NCBI RefSeq assembly: GCF_900104645.1 | Contig: NZ_FNWE01000002.1 | Location: 263,289-327,288 of the forward strand | Source of the DNA: Alterileibacterium massiliense | Lineage (GTDB): Bacteria; Bacillota; Clostridia; Peptostreptococcales; Anaerovoracaceae | DNA length: 64,000 bases | Reading direction: 5' to 3' | Shown here: in pieces, positions 44,302-53,973 of the stretch | Layout of the letters: each line of letters starts with the position of its first letter | How positions within the stretch are numbered: the stretch's first letter is position 1 | Notes under the pieces: model-generated | Database searches by the model: none | What the model was told of the DNA's origin: nothing | The model's input: only the letters and a program-made list of their open reading frames with translations | Program-made: the position numbers and the translations under genes

Positions 44302-44378
44302 GCTGTTGTAGCTCAGTCGGTAGAGCACTTCCTTGGTAAGGAAGAGGTTCGGCAGTTCGAGTCTGCTCAACAGCTCCA
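44302..44378 (+). tRNA. tRNA-Thr (anticodon GGT)
   Basis: Acceptor stem GCTGTTG / CAACAGC, D-arm GCTCAGTCGGTAGAGC, anticodon stem CTTCC / GGAAG with loop TTGGTAA, T-arm GGCAG-TTCGAGT-CTGCT, discriminator T and an encoded CCA. It reads ACC/ACU codons and sits 37 bases upstream of tuf, a common bacterial linkage. Confidence 0.95.
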
Positions 44379-44415
44379 GCTTTATTAAGAGATTTTATAA
44401 TCTAGGAGGGAAAAA

Positions 44416-45609
44416 ATGGCAAAGGAGAAATTTGAAAGGACCAAACCGCATATTAATATCGGTACAATAGGACATGTAGACCACGGAAAGACAACGCTAA
44501 CAGCGGCAATCACAAAGGTACTACACAATAGATATGGAATGGGAACAGATGTAGCCTTCGACCAGATAGACAAGGCACCAGAAGAGAAGGCAAGAGGAAT
44601 CACGATTTCATCATCCCATGTAGAGTATGAAACACCAAATAGACACTATGCACATGTAGACTGCCCAGGACACGCAGACTATGTAAAGAACATGATAACA
44701 GGAGCAGCACAGATGGACGGAGCAATCCTAGTATGTGCAGCAACAGATGGACCAATGCCACAGACAAGAGAGCATATCCTGCTATCAAGACAGGTAGGAG
44801 TACCATATATAATCGTATTCCTAAATAAGTGCGACATGGTAGATGACGAGGAGCTACTAGACCTAGTAGAGATGGAAGTAAGAGAGCTACTAGACGAGTA
44901 CGAGTTCCCAGGAGATGATACACCAATCATCAGAGGATCAGCCCTAAAGGCACTAGAAGATCCAGCAGGCGAGTGGGGAGACAAGGTAGTAGAGCTAATG
45001 GAAGCAGTAGACTCATACATACCAGAGCCAGAAAGAGATAATGACAAGCCATTCCTAATGCCGGTAGAGGATGTATTCTCAATAACAGGAAGAGGAACAG
45101 TAGCAACAGGAAGAGTAGAGAGAGGAACACTCGAAGTAGGCGAAGAGGTAGAACTAGTCGGACTCACAGAAGAAAAGAGGAAGGTAGTAGTAACCGGAGT
45201 AGAGATGTTCAAGAAGACATTGGACAAGGCAGAGACAGGAGATAACATCGGAGCACTACTAAGAGGAGTGCAGAGAGATGAGATCGAAAGAGGACAGGTA
45301 CTTGCAGCAAAGGGAACAATCCAGCCACATACAAAGTTCAAGGGACAGGTATATGTACTAAAGAAGGAAGAAGGCGGAAGACACACACCATTCTTCAATG
45401 GATATAGACCACAGTTCTACTTCAGGACAACAGATGTAACAGGAGATCTAAAGTTACCAGAAGGAACAGAGATGTGCATGCCAGGAGATAATGTAGTAAT
45501 GGACATCAGACTGATAACTCCAATAGCAATAGAAGAAGGACTAAGATTTGCTATAAGAGAGGGAGGAAGAACAGTAGGATCAGGAGTAGTAACAGAGATT
45601 ATCGAATAA
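44416..45609 (+). CDS. tuf: Elongation factor Tu
   Basis: 397 residues, full length. GTPase motifs: GHVDHGKTT (P-loop), the switch [19 protein letters not shown] and SALKAL. Domains 2 and 3 follow ([13 protein letters not shown], the C-terminal [10 protein letters not shown]). It delivers aminoacyl-tRNA to the ribosome. AGGAGGG precedes the ATG. Codon use is strikingly skewed towards a few A-ending codons (CTA, GTA, ACA, CCA, AGA, GCA), as expected for the most highly expressed protein. Co-transcribed with tRNA-Thr. Confidence 0.99.
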   Translation: MAKEKFERTKPHINIGTIGHVDHGKTTLTAAITKVLHNRYGMGTDVAFDQIDKAPEEKARGITISSSHVEYETPNRHYAHVDCPGHADYVKNMITGAAQMDGAILVCAATDGPMPQTREHILLSRQVGVPYIIVFLNKCDMVDDEELLDLVEMEVRELLDEYEFPGDDTPIIRGSALKALEDPAGEWGDKVVELMEAVDSYIPEPERDNDKPFLMPVEDVFSITGRGTVATGRVERGTLEVGEEVELVGLTEEKRKVVVTGVEMFKKTLDKAETGDNIGALLRGVQRDEIERGQVLAAKGTIQPHTKFKGQVYVLKKEEGGRHTPFFNGYRPQFYFRTTDVTGDLKLPEGTEMCMPGDNVVMDIRLITPIAIEEGLRFAIREGGRTVGSGVVTEIIE

Positions 45610-45683
45610 TCTTATAGGAACCATTAGATACAATAAATACATTAAATACAAAAGATTTATACGAATAGAGTCATAAATGAAGT

Positions 45684-45732
45684 GCACCCCAAAAGTTAGA
45701 AAGCAAGCTAACTTTTGGAGGTGTATTTTTTA
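45684..45732 (+). terminator. Strong terminator of tuf
   Basis: CACCCCAAAAGTTAG pairs with CTAACTTTTGGAGGTG (one bulge), loop AAAGCAAG, then TATTTTTTATTTT. Confidence 0.85.
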
Positions 45733-45838
45733 TTTTAAGGTGAATTTTTTAATTTGTAAAATCCATTTCATAAGCATTTCATAAATATGATGTAATATTT
45801 TTATATAGACAAAGTTAAAGAAAGGAGAATGGTGAAAA

Positions 45839-47113
45839 TTGATTAAAAATGCTCTGGCATATGTCTCGAGAAAAAAGAATAGAACTTTAATCATATTTAT
45901 TATCTTAACAATAGTTCTATCTTTTTTATACTCGTGTTTAAGCATAATGAAATCAAACGAAGGCTTGGAAAAATCCTTATATAAGTATTCAAATTCTTCT
46001 CTTTCCATAACGAAAAAAGATAATGGATATTTTGAAACGGAGAAATTTAAGGAAGTAAAGAGGATAAAAGAGGTTAAGGAACTTACATATGAGTACAATG
46101 GACTTGCTAAACCTGTAAATGCCAAGGTTGTTACGGGGAAGCAAAAAATTGAAAGAGATAATCTTCCAGATGAGTTCAATAATATTTTATCCTTAGAGGC
46201 GACAAATAATACAAAGAGGAATGTGTTGTTTACAAGCGGAGTTTTCACAATAAAAAAGGGAAGAGGGATTAATGAAAATGATATGAACAAAATCCTGGTA
46301 CATGAAGACTTTGCCAAGAAGAACAATTTGAAATTAAATGACAAGATCGGACTTAACTTGTTAGATAACGATAATATGGCACAGGACAAGGAAGAAAAAT
46401 ATGAAATCATAGGAATTTTTTCAGGTAAAAAGCAGGAAAAATATACAGGGCTATCTTCTGATTTCAGCGAAAATTCAGTATTCATAGATTACAAATCTCT
46501 TGAAAAGACCTTGTTTGACGGTAAAGCAGGTCTTTCAAACAAGATAAATGTGTATACGGATAATCCCGAAAATATAAAAACAGCTTTTGAAAAGATTAAA
46601 AATATAAATATAGACTGGTCAAAATATAATCTTGAAAAAGACACGGGAGCTTTTGAAGAAATAATAAATTCCCTGAGTGGCATAAAACACTTAATAAAGA
46701 TTATCGCATACTCAATTGCTATAGGAGGGCTGGTAGTAATTTCACTGATATTGATACTTTGGTTAAGGGAGAGAATATATGAAATAGGCATTTTGCTTTC
46801 GATTGGGATAAGCAAGGCAAAGATAATATCACAATTTATTATCGAGCTAATCATAATATCCATACCTGCTTTTCTAAGCTCTCTAATACTTGGCAATCTC
46901 ATACTTAAACAACTTACAGGTAGGCTAGTAGAAAGCGGGAGCGGAGGAGATTTAAATATAGACATAATTAAAAATCAAAGTCTTTTGGATAGCATCACTA
47001 CTTTTTTACAAAGCTACGGAATCTTAATAAGCATAATCATCATTTCTGTAGCACTGGCATCTTCAATGATTTTAATAAAGAAACCTAAGGATATATTGTC
47101 AAAAATTAGTTAG
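45839..47113 (+). CDS. FtsX/MacB-type ABC permease 1
   Basis: 424 residues from a TTG start (AAAGGAG about 13 bases upstream; the start is less certain). One N-terminal helix (RTLIIFIILTIVLSFLYSCL), a large exterior domain of about 240 residues, then three C-terminal helices containing LRERIYEIGILLSIGISKAKI, the coupling-helix motif of FtsX permeases. It is paralogous to the permease at 47777 (shared MIKNAxAYVxRK and KKNNLxxxDKIxL). Together with the ATPase between them it forms a typical exporter or mechanotransmission complex for antimicrobial peptides or lipoproteins. Confidence 0.85.
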   Translation: MIKNALAYVSRKKNRTLIIFIILTIVLSFLYSCLSIMKSNEGLEKSLYKYSNSSLSITKKDNGYFETEKFKEVKRIKEVKELTYEYNGLAKPVNAKVVTGKQKIERDNLPDEFNNILSLEATNNTKRNVLFTSGVFTIKKGRGINENDMNKILVHEDFAKKNNLKLNDKIGLNLLDNDNMAQDKEEKYEIIGIFSGKKQEKYTGLSSDFSENSVFIDYKSLEKTLFDGKAGLSNKINVYTDNPENIKTAFEKIKNINIDWSKYNLEKDTGAFEEIINSLSGIKHLIKIIAYSIAIGGLVVISLILILWLRERIYEIGILLSIGISKAKIISQFIIELIIISIPAFLSSLILGNLILKQLTGRLVESGSGGDLNIDIIKNQSLLDSITTFLQSYGILISIIIISVALASSMILIKKPKDILSKIS

Positions 47114-47121
47114 GAGGAAAA

Positions 47122-47766
47122 ATGGACATATTGGAAATTAAGAACGCATCTTATTATTATGGAGATTCAAAGGACAAGATATTGTCATCTGTAAATCAGA
47201 AATTTGAACTTGGTAAATTTTATGCAATAATTGGAAAATCAGGAGCAGGAAAGTCCACCCTATTATCTTTACTTGCAGGTCTTGATAAACCTAAAAGCGG
47301 TGAAATTGTATTTAAGGGAGAAAATATAGAAGATAAGGGTTATAACAACCATAGAAAGAATAATATATCTCTCGTTTTTCAAAATTACAACCTAATAGAT
47401 TATCTCTCGCCTCTTGAAAACATAAGGCTTGTAAATACCAAGGCAGATGAATCAATCCTTCTTGAGCTTGGGCTTGATAAGACACAGACTAAGAGAAATG
47501 TAATGAAATTATCGGGTGGAGAGCAGCAGAGAGTTGCAATAGCAAGGGCACTCGTGTCAGAGGCACCTATAATTTTAGCAGATGAGCCTACAGGAAATCT
47601 CGACAGCGTTACTGCGGGTGAAATAATAAAATTATTAAAAAAATTAGCAAAGGAAAGAGATAAGTGCGTAATTGTTGTAACACACAGCAATGAGGTTGCA
47701 AGTGCTGCGGACATAGTCCTAGAGCTAAGTGGGAAGAAATTAAAAAAGGTTAATAAGATTAGCTAG
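47122..47766 (+). CDS. ABC transporter ATP-binding protein (MacB/LolD type)
   Basis: 214 residues. Walker A GKSGAGKST, Q-loop FQNYNLIDYL, signature LSGGEQQRVAIARAL, Walker B IILADEPTGNLD and the switch His in VVTHSNEVA are all intact. This is the LolD/MacB/BceA-type ATPase that works with FtsX permeases. AGGAGG precedes the ATG. It sits 8 bases after permease 1 and 10 bases before permease 2, so the three form one transport unit. Confidence 0.95.
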   Translation: MDILEIKNASYYYGDSKDKILSSVNQKFELGKFYAIIGKSGAGKSTLLSLLAGLDKPKSGEIVFKGENIEDKGYNNHRKNNISLVFQNYNLIDYLSPLENIRLVNTKADESILLELGLDKTQTKRNVMKLSGGEQQRVAIARALVSEAPIILADEPTGNLDSVTAGEIIKLLKKLAKERDKCVIVVTHSNEVASAADIVLELSGKKLKKVNKIS

Positions 47767-47776
47767 GAGGTATATA

Positions 47777-49153
47777 ATGATAAAAAATGCTTTTGCATAT
47801 GTAACAAGAAAAAGTCTAAAATCATTGATTCTGATATTGGTTATATTGGTAATGTCAGCTCTATGCCTCATAAGCTTGTCAATTAAGGATAGCACCAATA
47901 AGGCATCTAAGAAAACATTAAGCAATATAACAAATAGCTTTTCGATTGAAATTAATAGGCAGGTAAATCCCGGAACTCCTAGGGGAGGCGGAAATGTAAA
48001 AGGTCAGGATATAAAAAAAATATCTGAATCAGGGGACATAGAGAGCTATGTTAAGAGGATAAATAGCGTTGCAGACTTGGTTGGCCTTGACATAATTGAA
48101 ACTGATGAAACGCTTGCTAATCAGTCGGAGGAGAGAGCAAAGAATTTCAAGAGCACTGTTATGCTAACAGGTGTAAATGATTCATCAAAAGAAACAAAAT
48201 TTGTGTCAGGTGCGTACAAACTAACTTCCGGCGAGCATTTGAACAATGATGATAAAAACAAAGTTCTAATTCATAAGGATTTAGCGAAAAAGAACAATTT
48301 AAATATAGGTGATAAGATAAAATTAAAATCGAACCTATTTGACGCTGATAATGAAAAGGGTGCAGATGAAACCGTAGAAGCCGAGATAAAAGGTATTTTT
48401 GATGGACATAATAATGGCGGTGTAAGTGCTGCACAGGAATTATATGAGAACACTCTGATTACAGACCTTGATACAGCGGCAAAGGTCTATGGAAATACTG
48501 AAGATACTGCGGTATACCAAGATGCGACCTTCTTTGTAAAAGGCGATAAGAACCTAGATAAGGTTATGAAAAATCTAGGGAAGCTTGACATCAACTGGAG
48601 AGAGTATAATTTAATTAAGAGCTCATCGAATTATCCGGCACTTCAGCAGTCGATTTCAGGAATTTATGGAATTGCAAATAGGTTGTTTGCAGGTTCGCTA
48701 ATCTTCGCTGGAATTGTAGTTTCGCTCTTGCTCTTCCTCTGGATGAATGCTAGAAGAAAGGAAATAGGAGTGCTACTTTCAATCGGAAAATCCAAGTTTG
48801 AAATTTTCGGGCAATTTATAATTGAGCTATTATTTGTATCAATCCCTGCATTTGTCCTCGCATTCTTTCTTGCGGATTACACAGGGAAAATCCTAGGGAA
48901 TAAGATATTGAACAAGGTTACAGGCGATATTGCAAAACAGATTGCAAGGCAGTCTGCATCAAGTCAGCTCGGAGGAGGAGCAGAGGTTGATGGTTTCAAT
49001 AAAACTTTAACAGGGCTTGACATCAATGTACTTCCAAAATCAATGGTATATGTAGCCCTATTTATGGGAATTGTCTTAATTATTTCGCTCGTTATTTCAT
49101 CATCAGGTATTTTGAAAAAGAATCCAAAAGAGCTTTTGATTGATAATAAGTAG
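47777..49153 (+). CDS. FtsX/MacB-type ABC permease 2
   Basis: 458 residues; AGGAGG upstream. N-terminal helix SLILILVILVMSALCLISLS, exterior domain of about 270 residues (contains a Gly-rich PGTPRGGGNVKGQ), and three C-terminal helices with ARRKEIGVLLSIGKSKFEI. A homologue of permease 1 with which it probably forms a heterodimer. An intrinsic terminator separates it from the two-component genes, although the pairing of exporter and sensor suggests a detoxification module. Confidence 0.88.
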   Translation: MIKNAFAYVTRKSLKSLILILVILVMSALCLISLSIKDSTNKASKKTLSNITNSFSIEINRQVNPGTPRGGGNVKGQDIKKISESGDIESYVKRINSVADLVGLDIIETDETLANQSEERAKNFKSTVMLTGVNDSSKETKFVSGAYKLTSGEHLNNDDKNKVLIHKDLAKKNNLNIGDKIKLKSNLFDADNEKGADETVEAEIKGIFDGHNNGGVSAAQELYENTLITDLDTAAKVYGNTEDTAVYQDATFFVKGDKNLDKVMKNLGKLDINWREYNLIKSSSNYPALQQSISGIYGIANRLFAGSLIFAGIVVSLLLFLWMNARRKEIGVLLSIGKSKFEIFGQFIIELLFVSIPAFVLAFFLADYTGKILGNKILNKVTGDIAKQIARQSASSQLGGGAEVDGFNKTLTGLDINVLPKSMVYVALFMGIVLIISLVISSSGILKKNPKELLIDNK

Positions 49154-49202
49154 ATTGATTATAAATAAATAGATAATAAATAAATGATAATAAGTAAGAA
49201 AA

Positions 49203-49231
49203 TTATCGGTGCAAGTAGCACCGATTTTTTA
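49203..49231 (+). terminator. Intrinsic terminator of the ABC operon
   Basis: ATCGGTGC / GCACCGAT, 8-bp stem with a 5-nt loop, followed by TTTTT. Confidence 0.85.
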
Positions 49232-49266
49232 TATAATATAAATATTAAATTAGATGAGGCAGATAT

Positions 49267-49920
49267 ATGAAAATACTTGTTGTTGAAGATGATAATATGA
49301 TTAGAGAGGGTATTATAGAATACCTTAGAGAGCATGAGTACCAAGTCTTTGAAGCAAAAGATGGGAAAGAGGCATTGTCAAAATTTTCTAATGAAATAAA
49401 CCTTGTCATATTAGATATTCAAATTCCATTTATAAATGGGTTAGAAGTTTTAAAGGAGATAAGAAAGACGAGCAAATTGCCAATACTCATACTTACAGCA
49501 TTTAGCGATGAGGAGTATAAGATTGACGCATTTACAAATTTAGCAGATGGATATATTGAAAAGCCATTTTCTCTCTCAGTCTTAAAAGCTAGAATTGATG
49601 CTCTGATAAAGAAGTATTATGGCGAGATAGAAAAGTTTGAATACAAGAATGTGGAGATCAATTTCACCAGTTATACGGCAAAGGTAGATGGTGAAGATGT
49701 AGAAATTAATGCAAAAGAATTAGAGGTTCTAAAGTTCTTGCTTAATAACGAGGGCCGTGCAATGTCGAGAGATAAGATAATTGACAATGTATGGAAAGAA
49801 ACGGACGAAATTCCATATGACAGGGTTATCGATGTATATATAAAGGAACTGAGGAAAAAGCTTGGCTTAGACTGCATAGTAACTGTTAGGAATGTAGGAT
49901 ATAAATTGGAGAGAAGATGA
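49267..49920 (+). CDS. OmpR-family response regulator
   Basis: 217 residues. Receiver domain: acidic pair VVEDDN, phospho-Asp in LVILDIQIP, Thr/Ser in LILTAFSD and Lys in EKPFS. C-terminal winged helix (ELEVLKFLLNNEGRAMSRDKIIDNVW, RVIDVYIKELRKKL, VRNVGYKL). It is paired with the histidine kinase overlapping its last 4 bases (ATGA). The upstream ABC exporter is the most likely target, by analogy with Bce-type modules; that is inference. Confidence 0.95.
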   Translation: MKILVVEDDNMIREGIIEYLREHEYQVFEAKDGKEALSKFSNEINLVILDIQIPFINGLEVLKEIRKTSKLPILILTAFSDEEYKIDAFTNLADGYIEKPFSLSVLKARIDALIKKYYGEIEKFEYKNVEINFTSYTAKVDGEDVEINAKELEVLKFLLNNEGRAMSRDKIIDNVWKETDEIPYDRVIDVYIKELRKKLGLDCIVTVRNVGYKLERR

Positions 49921-51242
49921 AGAATTTAAAGATATTTCCCAAGATGTTCATACAGATTTTTTCTATTCTCGGAGTGATAGTTTTATTGGTTCACCTGCTT
50001 ATATTTTTGATTTTCCCAAAGACATATCTAAGCACGAGAAAAGAGGAGATAAGGACAAAGGCAAATGAGATTTCTAGAAATATCGAGGGGAAGGATATAA
50101 AAAGTATCGAAGAAACACTTAGCGTTTTTTCCAAAAGTAGTGACATAAAGGGCTTTATCAAGGGTAAAAATAATAATAACGAAGTTAAAATAGGAGATGA
50201 TGATAATCTAGGTATAGATTTAGGAAGCGACAATAACTCCCTTATAATTGAAGAGAGAGAGATTTCACTAAATAATGGAGAAAAAATATCGATTCAGTTC
50301 GTTTCGACTGCTGATATGAAAAAAGATGCAAAAGACCTAAGCCTGAGATTTCTTCCATACACCTTGTCAATATCATTAATTTTATCGATTCTTGTTTCGC
50401 TCATCTATGCAAGGTCAATAAAAAATAATATTGAGGAAATAAAAGCTGTAACAGACAAAATGATGGAGCTCGACAAAAATGCTCATCTTGAGGTTAATTC
50501 AAAGAATGAGGTAGATCAGTTAAAAAGTCAGATAAATGACCTATATTTTACATTGCTTAAATCAATAGATGATTTAGAACTTAAGAATAGAGAGATTGTA
50601 AGATTAGAAAAGCTTAAATATGATTTTTTCAGAGGAGCATCGCATGAACTAAAAACGCCACTTGCTAGTTTAAAGATAATTCTTGAAAACATGAAATATA
50701 ATATTGGGAAATATAAGAATAGAGATGTCTACATATCTGACTGTATAGATATAGTAGATCATCTAAGCCAGAATATTTCTCAAATACTTTCGATTTCATC
50801 ATTAGAGCGATTTAAAGATGATGAAGAATTATTTGAGATAAAGGACGAACTAAATGAGATATTAAAAAATTATTTACTTCTTATCGGTCAGAGAAATCTA
50901 GAAATCAATAATAAAATATCCGATGAAAAGATTTACATAGGGAGGTCAGCCTTCAAAATCATCTTATCTAATTTGATAAGCAATGCGGTGAAATATGCTG
51001 ATGAGTCCGGCTTTATAAATATTGGAATAAAAGACGGCTGGCTTTATATCGAAAGCTCATATAAGGATAAAAAGCCTCTTGATATGGATAGAATATTCGA
51101 TATTAATTTTAATCTCAGCAAGGAGATGAATAGCGGACTGGGCTTATATGTAGTCAGCAACCTGCTCAAAAATTATAATAAGAGATATAAAGCAGAGCAG
51201 GATAAGAATGTCTTTGTATTTAAAATAGAACTATCAAATTAA
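49917..51242 (+). CDS. Sensor histidine kinase with degenerate G1 box
   Basis: 441 residues. Two transmembrane helices flank an exterior domain of about 110 residues (helices near 10-32 and 143-165), then a HAMP-like segment and the dimerisation/phospho-His motif RGASHELKTPLASL. In the ATPase domain the N-box LISNAVKYAD and a G2 loop SGLGLYVV are clear, but the G1 DxGxG motif is replaced by WLYIESSYKDKKPLD. Some Firmicutes sensors (VncS/VanS-like) also have a reduced G1 box. Overlaps the response regulator by 4 bases. Confidence 0.88.
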   Translation: MKNLKIFPKMFIQIFSILGVIVLLVHLLIFLIFPKTYLSTRKEEIRTKANEISRNIEGKDIKSIEETLSVFSKSSDIKGFIKGKNNNNEVKIGDDDNLGIDLGSDNNSLIIEEREISLNNGEKISIQFVSTADMKKDAKDLSLRFLPYTLSISLILSILVSLIYARSIKNNIEEIKAVTDKMMELDKNAHLEVNSKNEVDQLKSQINDLYFTLLKSIDDLELKNREIVRLEKLKYDFFRGASHELKTPLASLKIILENMKYNIGKYKNRDVYISDCIDIVDHLSQNISQILSISSLERFKDDEELFEIKDELNEILKNYLLLIGQRNLEINNKISDEKIYIGRSAFKIILSNLISNAVKYADESGFINIGIKDGWLYIESSYKDKKPLDMDRIFDINFNLSKEMNSGLGLYVVSNLLKNYNKRYKAEQDKNVFVFKIELSN

Positions 51243-51369
51243 ATTATTTTTTTATAATATAAAAGCGAGAGTAAAAGATAAAGGCAAAGGCAAAAGTAAA
51301 AGCAAAGGCAAATTAATAACAAAATATAAAATGAAAGCAAATATTAAATAGGAGTATTGGGATTATAAA

Positions 51370-53121
51370 ATGGACATTTTTTCTATAATAACATTGTTTG
51401 GCGGACTTGCTCTATTCCTCTATGGAATGTCAGTGATGTCATCGGGTCTAGAGAAGCTTGCCAGCGGGAAGCTGGAAACTATTCTCTACGATATGACTTC
51501 AAGCAAGGTTAAGTCTTTACTTCTAGGAGCAGGAGTTACAGCGGTAATACAGAGCTCGTCAGCTGTAACAGTAATGCTTGTGGGACTCGTTAATTCAGGA
51601 ATAATGTCAACTGAGCAGACTGTTGGGGCAATAATGGGCTCAAATATTGGAACGACGATTACAGCATGGCTACTCAGCTTGGTAGGCGTAAGCAGTGACA
51701 ATATAGTACTTAATCTGCTTAAGCCTCAGTCATTTTCTCCTATCATGGCATTAGTCGGCGTCATATTATTTATGGCAGCAAAATCCAATAAGAAAAAGGA
51801 TTCAGGACTTGTCATGATTGGATTTGCAATTCTAATGTATGGAATGAGCTTCATGAGCGAGTCTATGGAGCCTCTCCAGCATAGCGAAAAATTCACAGGT
51901 ATTCTCACCGCTTTAAACAATCCAATTCTCGGTGTACTTGCAGGATTATTGATAACTGCTATAATTCAGAGCTCATCTGCTTCTGTTGGAATATTACAGG
52001 CAATCTCAATGACCGGCGGGTTAAGCTACGGCATGGCGATACCTATAATAATGGGCCAAAACATAGGTACCTGCGTCACTTCGCTTATTTCAAGTATTGG
52101 CGTTAATAGAAATGCAAAGAGAGTAGCGGCAATTCATATTTCATTTAATATAATTGGAACGATTATATTTATGGGCATTTTTTACCTTGCTCACTACATT
52201 GTAGATTTCTCATTTATAAATAATAGTGTTTCGCCGGTCAACATAGCTATACTTCATTCGCTTTTTAATATTTTAACTACGATAATTCTATATCCATTTA
52301 GCAATAAGCTCGTAAATATAAGCAATAAAATCGTTCACTTTGACAAAGATGAAGAAGAAAATACAGAATTTCTCGATGATCTTTTACTTAAGACACCAGC
52401 AATAGCAGTTGATGAGGCTAGGAAAAAGATGAAAGAAATGCTCATCATGGCATTTGACAATTTCGAGAGGGCACTTAAGCTTTCAGACCAATGGGACGAA
52501 AAGATTTTCAAAAAACTCGTAAAGACCGAAAGCAAGCTTGATTATTACGAGGACCAGCTTAGCGGGTTTAATATCAAGATAGCAGGAGAAGAGCTTTCTG
52601 ATGAAAACTCTAGGGCGGTCTCCATGATGCTACATACTATTACAGATGCGGAGAGAATAGGCGACAGGTCATTAAATATAGCTGAAAGTGTAAAGGAATT
52701 GATAGACAAGGGAATTGTTTTTTCAGATGATGCGAGAAAAGAACTTAATATAATTGCAGAGGCACTTAGGGAAATTGTCTATAATACAAAGAAATGCTTT
52801 ATAGAAGGAGATATAGAATCAGCTTACATGGTAGAACCGATTGAAGAAGTTATTGATGACTTGGTTGAAAAGAGCAAAGACAACCATGTTGCAAGATTAA
52901 AAAATGGAAGCTGTACACTTGAGCTGGGACTTATATTAAATGATATTTTGATTAATTTAGAGAGGATTTCTGATCACTGCTCAAATATTGCGGCAGATAA
53001 GATAGAGATGGAGGGAGGAAATCTTCATCTTCATGAATATAAGAAGAAGATTAAAGAGCAAAAAGATGATAAATTTGCCCACCTCTATAGCGAGTACTCA
53101 AATAAATATAATATCGAATAA
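51370..53121 (+). CDS. Na+/phosphate cotransporter family protein with PhoU-like domain
   Basis: 583 residues. The membrane part has two inverted repeats with the signature QSSSA: AVIQSSSAVTVMLVG near residue 60 and AIIQSSSASVGILQ near 200, as in NptA/YjbB. The C-terminal 220 residues are a helical PhoU-like domain (MMLHTITDAERIGDRSLNIAE, LERISDHCSNIAADK). It would move inorganic phosphate with sodium. Its position next to the pst operon supports a phosphate role. GGAGTATTGGG upstream is the only ribosome-site candidate. The 127-base gap before it contains AAAGGC repeats and no Pho box. Confidence 0.92.
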   Translation: MDIFSIITLFGGLALFLYGMSVMSSGLEKLASGKLETILYDMTSSKVKSLLLGAGVTAVIQSSSAVTVMLVGLVNSGIMSTEQTVGAIMGSNIGTTITAWLLSLVGVSSDNIVLNLLKPQSFSPIMALVGVILFMAAKSNKKKDSGLVMIGFAILMYGMSFMSESMEPLQHSEKFTGILTALNNPILGVLAGLLITAIIQSSSASVGILQAISMTGGLSYGMAIPIIMGQNIGTCVTSLISSIGVNRNAKRVAAIHISFNIIGTIIFMGIFYLAHYIVDFSFINNSVSPVNIAILHSLFNILTTIILYPFSNKLVNISNKIVHFDKDEEENTEFLDDLLLKTPAIAVDEARKKMKEMLIMAFDNFERALKLSDQWDEKIFKKLVKTESKLDYYEDQLSGFNIKIAGEELSDENSRAVSMMLHTITDAERIGDRSLNIAESVKELIDKGIVFSDDARKELNIIAEALREIVYNTKKCFIEGDIESAYMVEPIEEVIDDLVEKSKDNHVARLKNGSCTLELGLILNDILINLERISDHCSNIAADKIEMEGGNLHLHEYKKKIKEQKDDKFAHLYSEYSNKYNIE

Positions 53122-53132
53122 AAACAATTGTA

Positions 53133-53903
53133 TTAGAATACATCTTTGATTGAATCGAAGATGTATTTTGGTCTATATGGGAAATTATCTATATCATTTC
53201 TGCTTGTCACGCCTGAGAGAACAAGAATAGTATCAATTCCTGATTCAATGCCTGCGATAATATCAGTATCCATTCTATCGCCAATTATTACAGCATCTTC
53301 AGAGTGAACACCGAGCATTTTTAACCCCGTCCTCATCATTAGAGGGTTGGGTTTACCAACAAAGTATGCAGGCTTACCTGTAGCAAGCTCAATTGGAGAA
53401 ATCATAGCCCTGCAAGCGGGGATTATCCCATTCTCTGATGGACCCGTCAAATCGCTATTTGTTCCAATAAGCTTTGCTCCATTTCTGACAAGATTTACTG
53501 CTTTTAACATATTTTCATAATTTAATGTGTTACCCTCTCCAACAATTACATATTCAGGGTCTACATCATTCATAACTATACCTGCATCGTGTAGAGCGGT
53601 AATAAGACCGGCTTCTCCCATTACGAAAGCTGAAGAAGCAGGTGACTGACTGCTGACAAATTTTGCTGTTGCAAGAGCACTGGTATAAAAGTGGTCAGCT
53701 GCACAGTCTATTCCCATCCTAAGCAATTTCTGCCTTAACTCCTCAGGAGATCGGTCAGATGAATTAGTTAGGAAAAGAAATGGCTTATTATTATCCTGAA
53801 GAGTTTTGACAAAATCCTTTGCTCCAGAAAGCAATCTATTTCCATGATAGATTACACCGTCCATATCTATTATAAAGCCTTTTTTATCTAGTAACTTATC
53901 CAA
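53133..53903 (-). CDS. HAD-IIA family sugar/nucleotide phosphatase (NagD-like)
   Basis: 256 residues. HAD motif I is FIIDMDGVIYHG, motif II LFLTNSSDR, motif III the Lys in VGKPNPLMM, and motif IV VIIGDRMDTDI. The type IIA cap lies between motifs II and III. These enzymes hydrolyse small phosphate esters such as sugar or pyridoxal phosphates, in the cytoplasm. It is convergent with the Na/Pi gene and follows phoR on the same strand with a 70-base gap. Confidence 0.9.
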   Translation of the reverse strand: MDKLLDKKGFIIDMDGVIYHGNRLLSGAKDFVKTLQDNNKPFLFLTNSSDRSPEELRQKLLRMGIDCAADHFYTSALATAKFVSSQSPASSAFVMGEAGLITALHDAGIVMNDVDPEYVIVGEGNTLNYENMLKAVNLVRNGAKLIGTNSDLTGPSENGIIPACRAMISPIELATGKPAYFVGKPNPLMMRTGLKMLGVHSEDAVIIGDRMDTDIIAGIESGIDTILVLSGVTSRNDIDNFPYRPKYIFDSIKDVF

Positions 53904-53973
53904 TTTAATCTCCTCGCTTATCTCTTAATTAATATTTAGTAACCTTTTATATATAATTTTAAATATGTTTATT

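Noticed and set aside
44679-45398. 239-codon minus-strand frame inside tuf
   Set aside because: An artefact of the strong A-ending codon bias of tuf; the product is Ser/Thr-rich and has no ribosome site.
51253-51320. AAAGGC-type repeats before the Na/Pi gene as a regulatory array
   Set aside because: Only a few imperfect hexamers in a short purine-rich stretch; no period or palindrome strong enough to support a claim.
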